Positions 1-5,299 of a DNA stretch of 5,299 nucleotides are shown here, in pieces. A program made the position numbers and the translations under genes. Source of the stretch: an uncultured Pirellula sp. (GTDB lineage: Bacteria > Planctomycetota > Planctomycetia > Pirellulales > Pirellulaceae); assembly GCA_903892365.1 (NCBI GenBank), contig CAITIF010000520.1, positions 1-5,299 of the forward strand. Reading direction: 5' to 3'. Under the pieces are notes generated by a model that had not been told where the DNA came from, ran no database searches, and worked only from the letters and a program-made list of their open reading frames with translations. The first letter of the stretch is position 1; each line of letters starts with the position of its first letter.

Positions 1-17
1 AATCATCATGATCGTTG

Positions 18-54
18 TTTCCGTTGGAATCGGTATATTCGATTCCAACGGAAG
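18..54. repeat. Strong perfect hairpin upstream of the TPR gene
   Basis: The arms TTCCGTTGGAATCG (19-32) and CGATTCCAACGGAA (40-53) are exact reverse complements, giving a 14-bp stem around a 7-base loop. Wobble pairs are possible at both ends (T18 with G54, G33 with T39). Neither side carries a run of T, so it is not a classical intrinsic terminator on either strand. It could end a transcript entering from the left, be a protein-binding dyad, or be one copy of a dispersed palindromic element. The rest of 1-270 shows no gene, tRNA or clear promoter. A weak 5-bp dyad (AGCGA/TCGCT, 155-169) is the only other structure noted. Confidence 0.75.
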
Positions 55-270
55 AATTGCGTCCGAGCACAAAAAACATGAGGCTTTCCACACTTCGATT
101 TTTCGGTTTCCTGTTTTGCGGTTAAACTTCAACACGATCTCAGAGACTTGAACAAGCGAGCCAGTCGCTACCGACAAAAGTTAAAGTAGTGGCTGCTAGG
201 TGGTCGAGCGAGTTGATGAACTTCTGTGAAAGCCGCTCATGAAAACTGCTAACAAGGCGAACCGGGAAGC

Positions 271-1575
271 ATGATTCAACCAACATTTTCACGCACCATT
301 ACAATCGTGGTTGTTTTTTTTCTTAGCCATCCATGTGAAAATTGGACGTTTGGCCAGCAGACTCTAATGCAGAACGTCGTCAAATTAAACGTCAAGGCTT
401 TCACTGAGCCCATGGTCGCGAGAGTGGAATTGCGGTTGACCGTGGGTGAGGAAGAGGTCGATGTGATCGAGAAAGGGGATTTGGTTACGGGTTTGGAGGA
501 ACGCGAAAAGAGTTTTTTGGTGCGAACCTTTCGCGGGGTAAAGGGCGGCATCGAAAAAGTGAACCTGGTCACTCTGGCCGAATCGGTGGAAACGTACGAT
601 GAGATTATTCAAAAGGATCCCAAGTTAGGCCGTATGTACACCTTGCGTGCGGGAGCACATTGGGCACGTGGTAATACAGAGAAAGCCATGGCGGATTTTG
701 ATCAAGCCATTGCAGTCGGGTACGACACCGCCAACGCATTCTCGAGCCGGGCGCTTTTTTTGACCGCATTGGGGCAGTACGAGAAAGCCATTGCGGACTT
801 TACGGTAGCCAAAGGAAAAGGAGACGCTAGTGAAGCGACTTTGATCAATCGCGCTGCTGCCTTCCTTCAGATAAGCAAAATCGAAGAAGCCATCGCCGAC
901 TATAGTGCTGCAATTGACCTGAACAGCAAGAACTCAGGAGTGTACCAGCAGCGTGCAACCGCCTACAAAATCCAAGGTGATCTGGACAAGGCCGTCGAAG
1001 ATTTTTCGAAAGCCATAGAACTTAGTCCCAACTTCATTCCTGCAATCATGGGACGTGGCTACGTTTACTTTCAAAAAGGGGCACATGAAGAAGCCATTCG
1101 AGATTTCTCGAAGGTCATTCAGCTTGATAGTCTCGCTGCCGTGGCCTACAACAATCGAGGGTACAATCATCAGAAGATTGGAAAAAATACCGAGGCCATT
1201 AACGATTACAAAAAGGCTATCGAACTTACGCCAGATTATGCATTAGCGCATCAAAACCGAGCGTGGATACTTTCTGTTTGCAAAGAGGAAAACTTGCGAG
1301 ACCCTCAGCTTGCCATTGAATCAGCAACGAAAGCTTGCGAATTAAACCAATTCAACGACCTGAGCGATATGGCCGCTCTTGCAGCAGCACATGCCGCTTT
1401 GAAGGAGTTCGATAAAGCCATTGGCATTCAAGAGAAAGTCGTCGAACGAGCTCCTGGATCTCAAAAATCACTGGCTCAAAAGAGTCTTGATTTGTATCGC
1501 AACGAGAAGCCGTTTGACCCGGATCTGTCGTCGCTCCCTGAAGCGGAGTTGCCTGAAGAGACGCTTTCCAAGTAA
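271..1575 (+). CDS. Exported SH3-like and TPR repeat protein
   Basis: The 434-residue product begins with a Sec-type signal: an Arg at 8, a hydrophobic core at about 10-19, and possible cleavage near T26-F27-G28. This supports the ATG at 271 over the internal Met at 33, although the Shine-Dalgarno match is weak (GGGAA only 2 bases away). Residues 45-102 resemble a bacterial SH3-like domain, with a GDLVTGLEE strand followed by FLVRTFRGVKGGIEKVNLV. From residue 121 there are seven TPR repeats in exact 34-residue register, marked by Arg at 126, 160, 194, 228, 262, 296 and 330 and by repeated EKAIADF-type helices. A more divergent eighth repeat lies at about 364-400. The tail is acidic and proline-containing. 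TPR arrays are scaffolds for protein binding, and an exported SH3-like/TPR protein probably acts in the periplasm or at the membrane. The partner is unknown. It is probably co-transcribed with the P-II-like gene 15 bp downstream. Confidence 0.9.
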   Translation: MIQPTFSRTITIVVVFFLSHPCENWTFGQQTLMQNVVKLNVKAFTEPMVARVELRLTVGEEEVDVIEKGDLVTGLEEREKSFLVRTFRGVKGGIEKVNLVTLAESVETYDEIIQKDPKLGRMYTLRAGAHWARGNTEKAMADFDQAIAVGYDTANAFSSRALFLTALGQYEKAIADFTVAKGKGDASEATLINRAAAFLQISKIEEAIADYSAAIDLNSKNSGVYQQRATAYKIQGDLDKAVEDFSKAIELSPNFIPAIMGRGYVYFQKGAHEEAIRDFSKVIQLDSLAAVAYNNRGYNHQKIGKNTEAINDYKKAIELTPDYALAHQNRAWILSVCKEENLRDPQLAIESATKACELNQFNDLSDMAALAAAHAALKEFDKAIGIQEKVVERAPGSQKSLAQKSLDLYRNEKPFDPDLSSLPEAELPEETLSK

Positions 1576-1590
1576 ATCCGAAGTCAACCC

Positions 1591-1908
1591 ATGAAACAAA
1601 TCATTGCCATCATTCGTCCTTACATTGCCGAAAAGCTTTTAGAGAATCTTCGTCTAGCACCCCTGGAGGCATTGCAGGTGACGGAAGTAAAAGGCTTTGG
1701 GCGCCAAAAGAGCTATCTCGATCAGTACACGGCTTCGGAATACTCTTTGGCCTTTTTGCCCAAAGTGGAAATCACGATTTACGTCGATGATCAACGCGTC
1801 GAAGAAGTGCTTAGGACCATTGTGGATACAACTCGAAGCGGAAGAATGGGGGACGGGAAAATCATGGTTCTAGAGGCAGGCGAAAGTCCACAGGCTGGCC
1901 TCGAATGA
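1591..1908 (+). CDS. P-II family signalling protein, short C-terminus
   Basis: This 105-residue protein aligns without gaps to the GlnB/GlnK family through residue 93. Family landmarks are present: the EVKGFGRQK strand into the T-loop (32-40), Tyr46, Tyr51 (the uridylylation position in Escherichia coli GlnB), FLPKVEI (55-61) with Lys58, and the B-loop TRSGRMGDGKI (81-91) with Lys90. Q39 and K58, which help bind 2-oxoglutarate in known P-II proteins, are kept. After Val93 the usual final strand and C-loop (R-x-R-T-G-E) are replaced by a short tail with Gln101 and Gly103, where E. coli has two arginines that contact ATP. P-II trimers normally sense ATP/ADP and 2-oxoglutarate and control nitrogen proteins. 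Here there is no amtB, glnA or glnD nearby, only a TPR gene before it and a FabZ-like gene after it, so the target cannot be read from context. The start has no clear Shine-Dalgarno sequence but matches the family N-terminus. Confidence 0.9.
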   Translation: MKQIIAIIRPYIAEKLLENLRLAPLEALQVTEVKGFGRQKSYLDQYTASEYSLAFLPKVEITIYVDDQRVEEVLRTIVDTTRSGRMGDGKIMVLEAGESPQAGLE

Positions 1909-1911
1909 TTC

Positions 1912-1925
1912 AGAACGGCCGTTCT
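1912..1925. repeat. 14-bp perfect palindrome behind the P-II-like gene
   Basis: AGAACGGCCGTTCT reads the same on both strands and starts 3 bases after the P-II stop codon. As RNA it could only form a 5-bp stem with a GGCC loop, and no T-run follows, so it is a poor terminator. Its symmetry fits a dimeric protein-binding site, perhaps acting on the FabZ-like gene about 145 bp downstream. A palindrome of this length can also arise by chance. No second copy is seen in the window. Confidence 0.4.
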
Positions 1926-2068
1926 CAATCGCTCCTGGCAACTTCCAACGCACACTTGAGCAAAATCGACTGCAATGGGATTCGTCCGGTTGCCACGCGA
2001 ATGCATCTCATTTAGACTTTGCGGCGCGATGTTCATCAGGAAGAATGCGACCCACGGGGCTGGAGCGG

Positions 2069-2551
2069 ATGCGATTCAATCAACTAGACAAGATTACGGA
2101 ACTTAAACCCGGCGAAAAGATCGTCGCGGTCCGGCAAGTTCACGACGGTGAAGACTACCTAAGAGATCATTTTCCCCTTTTTAAGGTCATGCCTGGGGTG
2201 CTGATGTTGGAGGCGTTGTTCCAAGCTTCCTGCTGTCTCATTCAGGCTACTGACGATTTTCAGCACTCCTTATTGGTTCTGAGAGAAGCCCGCAATGTGA
2301 AATTCGGTGACTTTATGCGGCCAGGTCAGTGTCTGACCATCATGGCGGAGTTTCAGAAAACGGACGGCAATTGCGTCACCATGAAAGCCACAGGGATGAA
2401 AGATGGAAACGTGGCCGTTTCAGCCAAGTTGATCATTAGCAAAGAAGACCTGAGTTCCAAGGACCCGAGGCTTGCTGATCTCGACGAATTCATGCGCGAG
2501 TCGAAGAGGCAAATGTTGGAGAAGTTGACCTTGGGAATGGGAACCGATTAA
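2069..2551 (+). CDS. FabZ-like 3-hydroxyacyl-ACP dehydratase (hot-dog fold)
   Basis: Counting from the ATG at 2069, the product is 160 residues. The central segment DHFPLFKVMPGVLMLEALFQ is the FabZ active-site pattern. The catalytic His (DHFP) and Glu (MLEA) are 14 residues apart, the spacing of E. coli FabZ His54 and Glu68, on the long hot-dog helix. The later segment LREARNVKFGDFMRPGQ matches the following FabZ strands. FabZ dehydrates 3-hydroxyacyl-ACP to trans-2-enoyl-ACP in fatty acid synthesis, in the cytoplasm. The frame is also open from an ATG at 2045, which would add eight residues. I prefer 2069 because MRFNQLDKITEL looks like a natural family start, although GGAG at 2062-2065 is only 3 bases upstream. 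The charged helical tail of about 30 residues is longer than in a minimal FabZ. It may be a paralogue used for hydroxy-lipids or another pathway rather than the housekeeping enzyme. Confidence 0.85.
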   Translation: MRFNQLDKITELKPGEKIVAVRQVHDGEDYLRDHFPLFKVMPGVLMLEALFQASCCLIQATDDFQHSLLVLREARNVKFGDFMRPGQCLTIMAEFQKTDGNCVTMKATGMKDGNVAVSAKLIISKEDLSSKDPRLADLDEFMRESKRQMLEKLTLGMGTD

Positions 2552-2649
2552 AGTCCGTCCGATCATGGCAAGCCGATCAAGCTTGTGCGTGACAACTGCA
2601 TCGAAATGGTTGGACCAGATTCTTGTCGCGAAAATGAAATTCGAGTCGA

Positions 2650-2970
2650 TCAGCCACCCAATTTTGAGCCTGTAAAGGAGGTAAATTGATCGAGGAATTG
2701 TTGGCTCGATTGCTTAAAGCCAATCAGTTTTTGGTCTTGAAGTAGGTGGCCCTTGTTGGCCTTGAGGATGGAAATCGCTAGCGATTGCTTTTGCTGCCAA
2801 TTCGTTAGTGTAAAATTGCGAACATCAACGTACGGATTTTCGATTTTTGCTGCAATTTTCGGGACAAGATGAAAGCCATCGGCGGCTCGCACCAACGTAA
2901 AATGCATCGTCATGTACAATCCTACGATACCTACGAAAACACCTAACGAAAACGAACTTACGCGATTCAT
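2650..2970 (-). CDS. Small membrane-anchored or exported protein, function unknown
   Basis: This 106-residue product starts MNRVSSFSLGVFVG and has one hydrophobic segment at residues 7-27. Right after it comes VRAADG, which could be a signal peptidase I site or simply the end of an uncleaved anchor. The mature part carries DGFHLVPK (31-38), then PYVDVRNF (46-53) and a Trp at 58, followed by a helical, Lys/Gln-rich C-terminal half. The DGFHLVPK-then-YVDVR order resembles short conserved proteins of planctomycetes as I remember them, but I know no function. It is convergent with the FabZ-like gene (98 bp between stops) and divergent from the acyl-ACP synthetase (111 bp between starts). A clear Shine-Dalgarno sequence is lacking. 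The organised N-terminus and the absence of a competing plus-strand gene support it as real. Confidence 0.8.
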   Translation of the reverse strand: MNRVSSFSLGVFVGIVGLYMTMHFTLVRAADGFHLVPKIAAKIENPYVDVRNFTLTNWQQKQSLAISILKANKGHLLQDQKLIGFKQSSQQFLDQFTSFTGSKLGG

Positions 2971-2999
2971 CCTAAGCCAATACCCTTTCTATGGTTGAT

Positions 3000-3041
3000 T
3001 CTGGACTTGTGAATACTCGTATAGCGAGCCTTGTGTCCAGA
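3000..3041. promoter_or_regulatory. Nested inverted repeat in the divergent intergenic region
   Basis: TCTGGAC (3000-3006) and GTCCAGA (3035-3041) form a perfect 7-bp outer pair. Between them CTCG (3016-3019) and CGAG (3025-3028) form an inner 4-bp pair around TATAG. The unit sits in the 111-bp gap between the minus-strand small protein gene and the synthetase gene, ending 40 bases before the synthetase ATG. It could be an operator for one or both genes, or a leader RNA hairpin. A weak promoter-like pair, TTGATT (2995-3000) and TATAGC (3020-3025), overlaps it with a 19-base spacer, longer than ideal, so I do not call a promoter. Confidence 0.4.
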
Positions 3042-3067
3042 GCATCGAGCAACACTTTGTTTTTTCC

Positions 3068-3073
3068 AAGGAA
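3068..3073 (+). promoter_or_regulatory. Ribosome binding site of the acyl-ACP synthetase gene
   Basis: AAGGAA lies 8 bases before the ATG at 3082, a good Shine-Dalgarno fit in a window where most starts lack one. It decides the start: the frame is also open from a TTG at 3031, but that codon has no such signal and would add 17 residues with no family resemblance. Confidence 0.7.
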
Positions 3074-3081
3074 ACTTTTTT

Positions 3082-4725
3082 ATGACCAAACCCGCGATCT
3101 CACAAACGCCAGCAATGGGGGAATGGGACTGGAATTTGCCCTTGCGATTGCTCCGATTCTGCCGACAGAAAGGTACTTTGAATAAAGTTGCAGATTCCAG
3201 TGGCGTCAAGCTAAGCGGGACGGATTTGGCGATCCGAACATTAGTTCTTCAACGGATCTTTCAACGCGATATTTTGAAGAGCGACGAAAAGTTTGTCGGG
3301 GTTCTTTTGCCACCGACAGTCGCGGGCGCGGTTGCGAATTTTTCGCTCGCGATGGCAAAGCGTGTTGCGGTAAATCTAAATTATACCGTCAGTGAAACCA
3401 TCATCAATAAATGTATCGAGCAAGCTGGGATCAAGACTGTATTGACCAGCAGCAAAGTCATGGAGCGGATGGGAATTAAGCTCGATGCGAATGTTGTTTA
3501 CTTGGAAGATCTTAAGAATAAAGCAACGGTTGCGGACAAGCTTGCGAGTGTTTTCGCTGCAAAAATATTGCCCCTTCCTTTAGCTTCGCGATGGCTTGGG
3601 ATAAACAAAATTCGACGCGATGATCTTTTGACCGTGATCTTTACTTCAGGGTCAACAGGGAATCCCAAGGGAGTTCCTCTTTCCATGTTGAATGTCAGTT
3701 CGAACATTCAGGGCTTCGATCAATTCATTCGCGTAAAAGAGACTGATAACTTTTTAGGTGTTTTGCCTTTCTTTCATTCCTTTGGTTTCACGGTAACGCT
3801 ATGGGGGGCGGCGACGTTGCCCTCTTCGGCCTGCTATCACTATAACCCCTTGGAGCCTCGTCAAATTGGTAAGCTTGCTGAAGCCAACAAATCAACCGTG
3901 GTGCTAGGTACACCCACATTCCTACGAACCTATCTACGGCGAATCGAACCTGAACAGTTCAAGTCCGTCGAAGTCGTTGTGGTCGGGGCAGAAAAGATGC
4001 CTATGAGCTTGAGCGATGCTTTTGAGGAGCGATTTGGTGTTCGTCCTGTAGAAGGGTACGGTACAACGGAGCTTAGTCCGGTCGCCGCAGTCAACGTGCC
4101 ACCGAACCGAGGCACAACCGGTAATGCAAAAGATTGGCTGCGAGATGGTTCTGTCGGTAAACCGCTCCCAGGCGTATCCGCTCGAGTGGTGTCTTTAGAC
4201 GATGGATCGCCCGTGGAAATGAACTGTCCCGGCATGATCCAAATTTCTGGTCCGAACGTGATGTCCGGTTATCTCAACCAGCCAGAACTATCCGCCAAGG
4301 TTTTGAAAGAGGGATGGTACGAAACAGGTGATGTTGGTTACATCGATGAAGATGGATTCCTGTTTATAACAGGTCGTCAAAGCCGATTCTCCAAGATCGG
4401 CGGCGAAATGGTTCCTCATATTCAGATCGAAGAATCAATCTTGGTAATTCTTGGAGAAGAACAGGACGATCTCACGGTAGGCGTTACCAGTGTCCCTGAT
4501 GAAAAGAAGGGCGAAAGGATCATCGTCCTTCATAAAGCGCTCACCAAGTCTCCCTCGGAAATTCTCAAGGGGCTGACTGCAATGGGGCTCCCCAACCTGT
4601 TTTTGCCGTCGGAAGATAGCTTTATCCAGGTAGACGCGATTCCCATGTTGGGCACCGGGAAGCTTGACCTGCGAGGCTTGCAGCAGCTTGCATTGGAAAA
4701 GACTAGTTCGAATAGTTCTTCGTAG
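3082..4725 (+). CDS. Acyl-ACP/acyl-CoA synthetase (AMP-binding, Aas-type)
   Basis: From the ATG at 3082 the enzyme has 547 residues and all core motifs of the adenylate-forming family. These are the P-loop FTSGSTGNPKG (187-197), LPFFHSFG (228-235), the adenine-binding EGYGTTE (324-330), YETGD (413-417) with the ribose-binding Asp417, the hinge GRQSRFSKIGGE (431-442), and the A10 lysine in GTGK (Lys527). The hinge and the early segment GVLLPPTVAGAVANFSLAMAKRVAVNLNYT most resemble the synthetase domain of Aas, which charges fatty acids onto ACP with ATP. The N-terminal membrane and acyltransferase domains of full-length Aas are absent, so this is a standalone synthetase. CoA instead of ACP as acceptor cannot be excluded. 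No transmembrane segment is seen, so it is probably cytoplasmic or membrane-peripheral, recycling or activating free fatty acids. A FabZ-like gene lies 0.5 kb upstream. Every catalytic residue checked is intact. Confidence 0.93.
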   Translation: MTKPAISQTPAMGEWDWNLPLRLLRFCRQKGTLNKVADSSGVKLSGTDLAIRTLVLQRIFQRDILKSDEKFVGVLLPPTVAGAVANFSLAMAKRVAVNLNYTVSETIINKCIEQAGIKTVLTSSKVMERMGIKLDANVVYLEDLKNKATVADKLASVFAAKILPLPLASRWLGINKIRRDDLLTVIFTSGSTGNPKGVPLSMLNVSSNIQGFDQFIRVKETDNFLGVLPFFHSFGFTVTLWGAATLPSSACYHYNPLEPRQIGKLAEANKSTVVLGTPTFLRTYLRRIEPEQFKSVEVVVVGAEKMPMSLSDAFEERFGVRPVEGYGTTELSPVAAVNVPPNRGTTGNAKDWLRDGSVGKPLPGVSARVVSLDDGSPVEMNCPGMIQISGPNVMSGYLNQPELSAKVLKEGWYETGDVGYIDEDGFLFITGRQSRFSKIGGEMVPHIQIEESILVILGEEQDDLTVGVTSVPDEKKGERIIVLHKALTKSPSEILKGLTAMGLPNLFLPSEDSFIQVDAIPMLGTGKLDLRGLQQLALEKTSSNSSS

Positions 4726-4920
4726 ATGGCGGAAAGGCAGACCGATGTACCCACCCAGGAACGGCTTGGTCCGGAATACCTTCGTGGTAATGCGGCCATC
4801 AATGTAGACAATCGCCCCCGTATGATTGATAATGTCAGACTTGCAGCCGGCGGTCATTATCGCAAGCCGCGGCTCGCAATGTTACGAATTTTTGGGCGTT
4901 TTGGCTTTTTTGAGGACTGA
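4726..4920 (+). CDS. Possible 64-residue protein or former extension, doubtful
   Basis: An ATG directly abuts the TAG of the synthetase and opens 64 codons in the same frame, ending in TGA just before the lipoprotein gene. The product is hydrophilic and Arg-rich, with a C-terminal patch RIFGRFGFFED. I recognise no family, signal peptide or membrane segment. There is no separate ribosome binding site, so translation would need coupling to the synthetase stop or readthrough. An open run of this length has about a 5% chance of occurring at random. It may be a real small gene, a lost C-terminal extension of the synthetase, or noise. A 10-bp palindrome (AGCCGCGGCT, 4865-4874) lies inside it. If it is not a gene, 4726-4923 is a spacer of about 200 bp with no good terminator. 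Confidence 0.3.
   Translation: MAERQTDVPTQERLGPEYLRGNAAINVDNRPRMIDNVRLAAGGHYRKPRLAMLRIFGRFGFFED
4912..4916 (+). promoter_or_regulatory. Ribosome binding site of the lipoprotein gene
   Basis: GAGGA stands 7 bases before the second of two adjacent ATG codons (4924) and only 4 bases before the first (4921). The spacing favours 4924 as the start. The site lies inside the last codons of the preceding doubtful 64-codon frame. Confidence 0.55.
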
Positions 4921-4923
4921 ATG

Positions 4924-5299
4924 ATGCTGAAGGCTGCTTTGTTTGTTGGTTGCGTAGCCTTTCTATTTTTATCTAGCGGATGCAGCGGCAAAAAGAAAGT
5001 CGCTCAAAACCAGGAAAGCAAAGCCCCAGATACGGCATCCGCGGCACCAGCATCGAGCGAACCAGCTTCAAGTACCCCGTCTACGGGAGAGGGCGATTCA
5101 GCTGCTCCCGAAAACAACAACGTTGAGGCCGGACAAGGCATGTCTGGCGGACAGGGCATGTCAGGCGGACAAGGCATGTCAGGCGGACAAGGCATGTCAG
5201 GCGGCCAAGGTATGTCAGGCGGCCAAGGTATGCCGGCAAGACCAGGGATGCCGGGACTTTCCGGGGGCGGCCCTGCCAGTAGCCCAGGATTTCCACCCC
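4924..5299 (+). CDS. Repeat-containing lipoprotein, 3' end beyond the window
   Basis: The frame is open from 4924 to the window edge (125 codons, no stop), so the gene is incomplete. The N-terminus is a lipoprotein signal: Lys3, a hydrophobic core at 4-17, and the lipobox-like L16-S-S-G-C20. The Ser at -3 is not the commonest residue, but it is tolerated. Cys20 would be lipidated and is followed by a basic GKKK stretch. Residues 30-69 are a low-complexity Ala/Ser/Pro/Glu linker. From residue 70 there are five perfect GQGMSG-type hexapeptides and a sixth partial one, then a looser Pro-Gly-Met region. The protein is likely envelope-attached with a flexible, extended, non-globular outer part. 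The missing C-terminus may hold the functional domain. The function is unknown. An ATG at 4921 would add one Met. Confidence 0.85.
   Translation, partial: MLKAALFVGCVAFLFLSSGCSGKKKVAQNQESKAPDTASAAPASSEPASSTPSTGEGDSAAPENNNVEAGQGMSGGQGMSGGQGMSGGQGMSGGQGMSGGQGMPARPGMPGLSGGGPASSPGFPP
5131..5235 (+). repeat. 18-bp tandem repeat encoding Gly-Gln-Gly-Met-Ser-Gly
   Basis: Five complete 18-base units begin at 5131, 5149, 5167, 5185 and 5203, and a sixth starting at 5221 breaks down after ATG. The consensus is GGACAAGGCATGTCAGGC. Units 3 and 4 are identical. Units 5 and 6 share GGCCAAGGT in place of GGACAAGGC. Unit 1 has TCT, and unit 2 has CAG. Every difference among the first five units is synonymous. 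The repeat also keeps the opposite strand open in more than one frame, producing artificial reading frames there. Confidence 0.95.

Noticed and set aside
1..91. Possible start of a divergent minus-strand gene (ATG at 79-77, or GTG at 91-89) running off the left edge, with a GGAAAG upstream.
   Set aside because: Only about 26-30 codons are visible, no family can be recognised, and the perfect hairpin lies within it, which is unusual for coding sequence.
2..151. Plus-strand frame open from the left edge for 49 codons.
   Set aside because: It shows no recognisable domain, and its first third is the hairpin. It could be a gene tail, but nothing supports that.
2569..2585. CAAGC/GCTTG hairpin between the convergent FabZ-like and small-protein genes.
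   Set aside because: The stem is only five pairs with no T-run on either side, too weak to call a terminator.
3031..3081. Extended TTG start for the acyl-ACP synthetase.
   Set aside because: The ATG at 3082 has a well-spaced AAGGAA, and the extra 17 residues show no family resemblance.
4435..4857. 140-codon minus-strand open frame.
   Set aside because: It overlaps about 290 bases of the well-conserved synthetase C-terminus and has no recognisable motif, so it is most likely a by-product of the plus-strand gene.
4865..4911. GC-rich palindrome AGCCGCGGCT followed by T-runs, suggesting a terminator before the lipoprotein gene.
   Set aside because: The palindrome has no room for a loop, and the T-runs start 15 or more bases later, so it does not fit an intrinsic terminator.
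5004..5296. Minus-strand open frames with Pro/Cys-rich repeats.
   Set aside because: They are the reverse complement of the 18-bp repeat in the lipoprotein gene, which has a signal peptide, lipobox and ribosome binding site on the plus strand.

Overview
The window looks like a chromosomal segment of a planctomycete, perhaps of the Pirellulaceae. This is inferred from protein style, not from a marker gene: an exported SH3-like/TPR protein, a P-II-like protein with a cut-short C-terminus, a FabZ-like hot-dog protein with a DHFP/LEA active site, a small membrane-anchored protein with a DGFHLVPK motif, and a Gly/Gln/Met-repeat lipoprotein. Base composition is roughly balanced and even throughout. 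I see no integrase, transposase, CRISPR array, tRNA or rRNA.

Layout. Positions 1-270 hold no gene I can support, but carry a strong 14-bp perfect hairpin at 19-53. Next come three plus-strand genes: an exported SH3-like + TPR protein (271-1575), a P-II-like signalling protein 15 bp behind it (1591-1908), and, after a gap of about 160 bp with a 14-bp palindrome, a FabZ-like 3-hydroxyacyl-ACP dehydratase (start best placed at 2069, end 2551). A small membrane-anchored protein lies on the minus strand (2970-2650). It is convergent with the FabZ-like gene and divergent from a standalone Aas-type acyl-ACP/acyl-CoA synthetase (3082-4725). The 111-bp divergent gap holds a nested inverted repeat at 3000-3041. 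Directly behind the synthetase, in the same frame, is a 64-codon open frame of doubtful status (4726-4920). After it comes a lipoprotein gene (from 4924) that runs off the right edge and contains an 18-bp tandem repeat.

Functional reading. Two genes concern acyl chains on ACP or CoA: the FabZ-like hot-dog protein and the adenylate-forming synthetase. The rest are cell-envelope proteins (TPR, small anchored protein, lipoprotein) plus one nitrogen/energy-type sensor. A shared lipid or envelope role is possible, but only proximity supports it. I do not find convincing evidence of a new multi-gene system. The most distinctive points are the P-II protein lacking its C-terminal ATP-binding arginines, the nested dyad before the synthetase, and the synonymous-only variation of the lipoprotein repeat.
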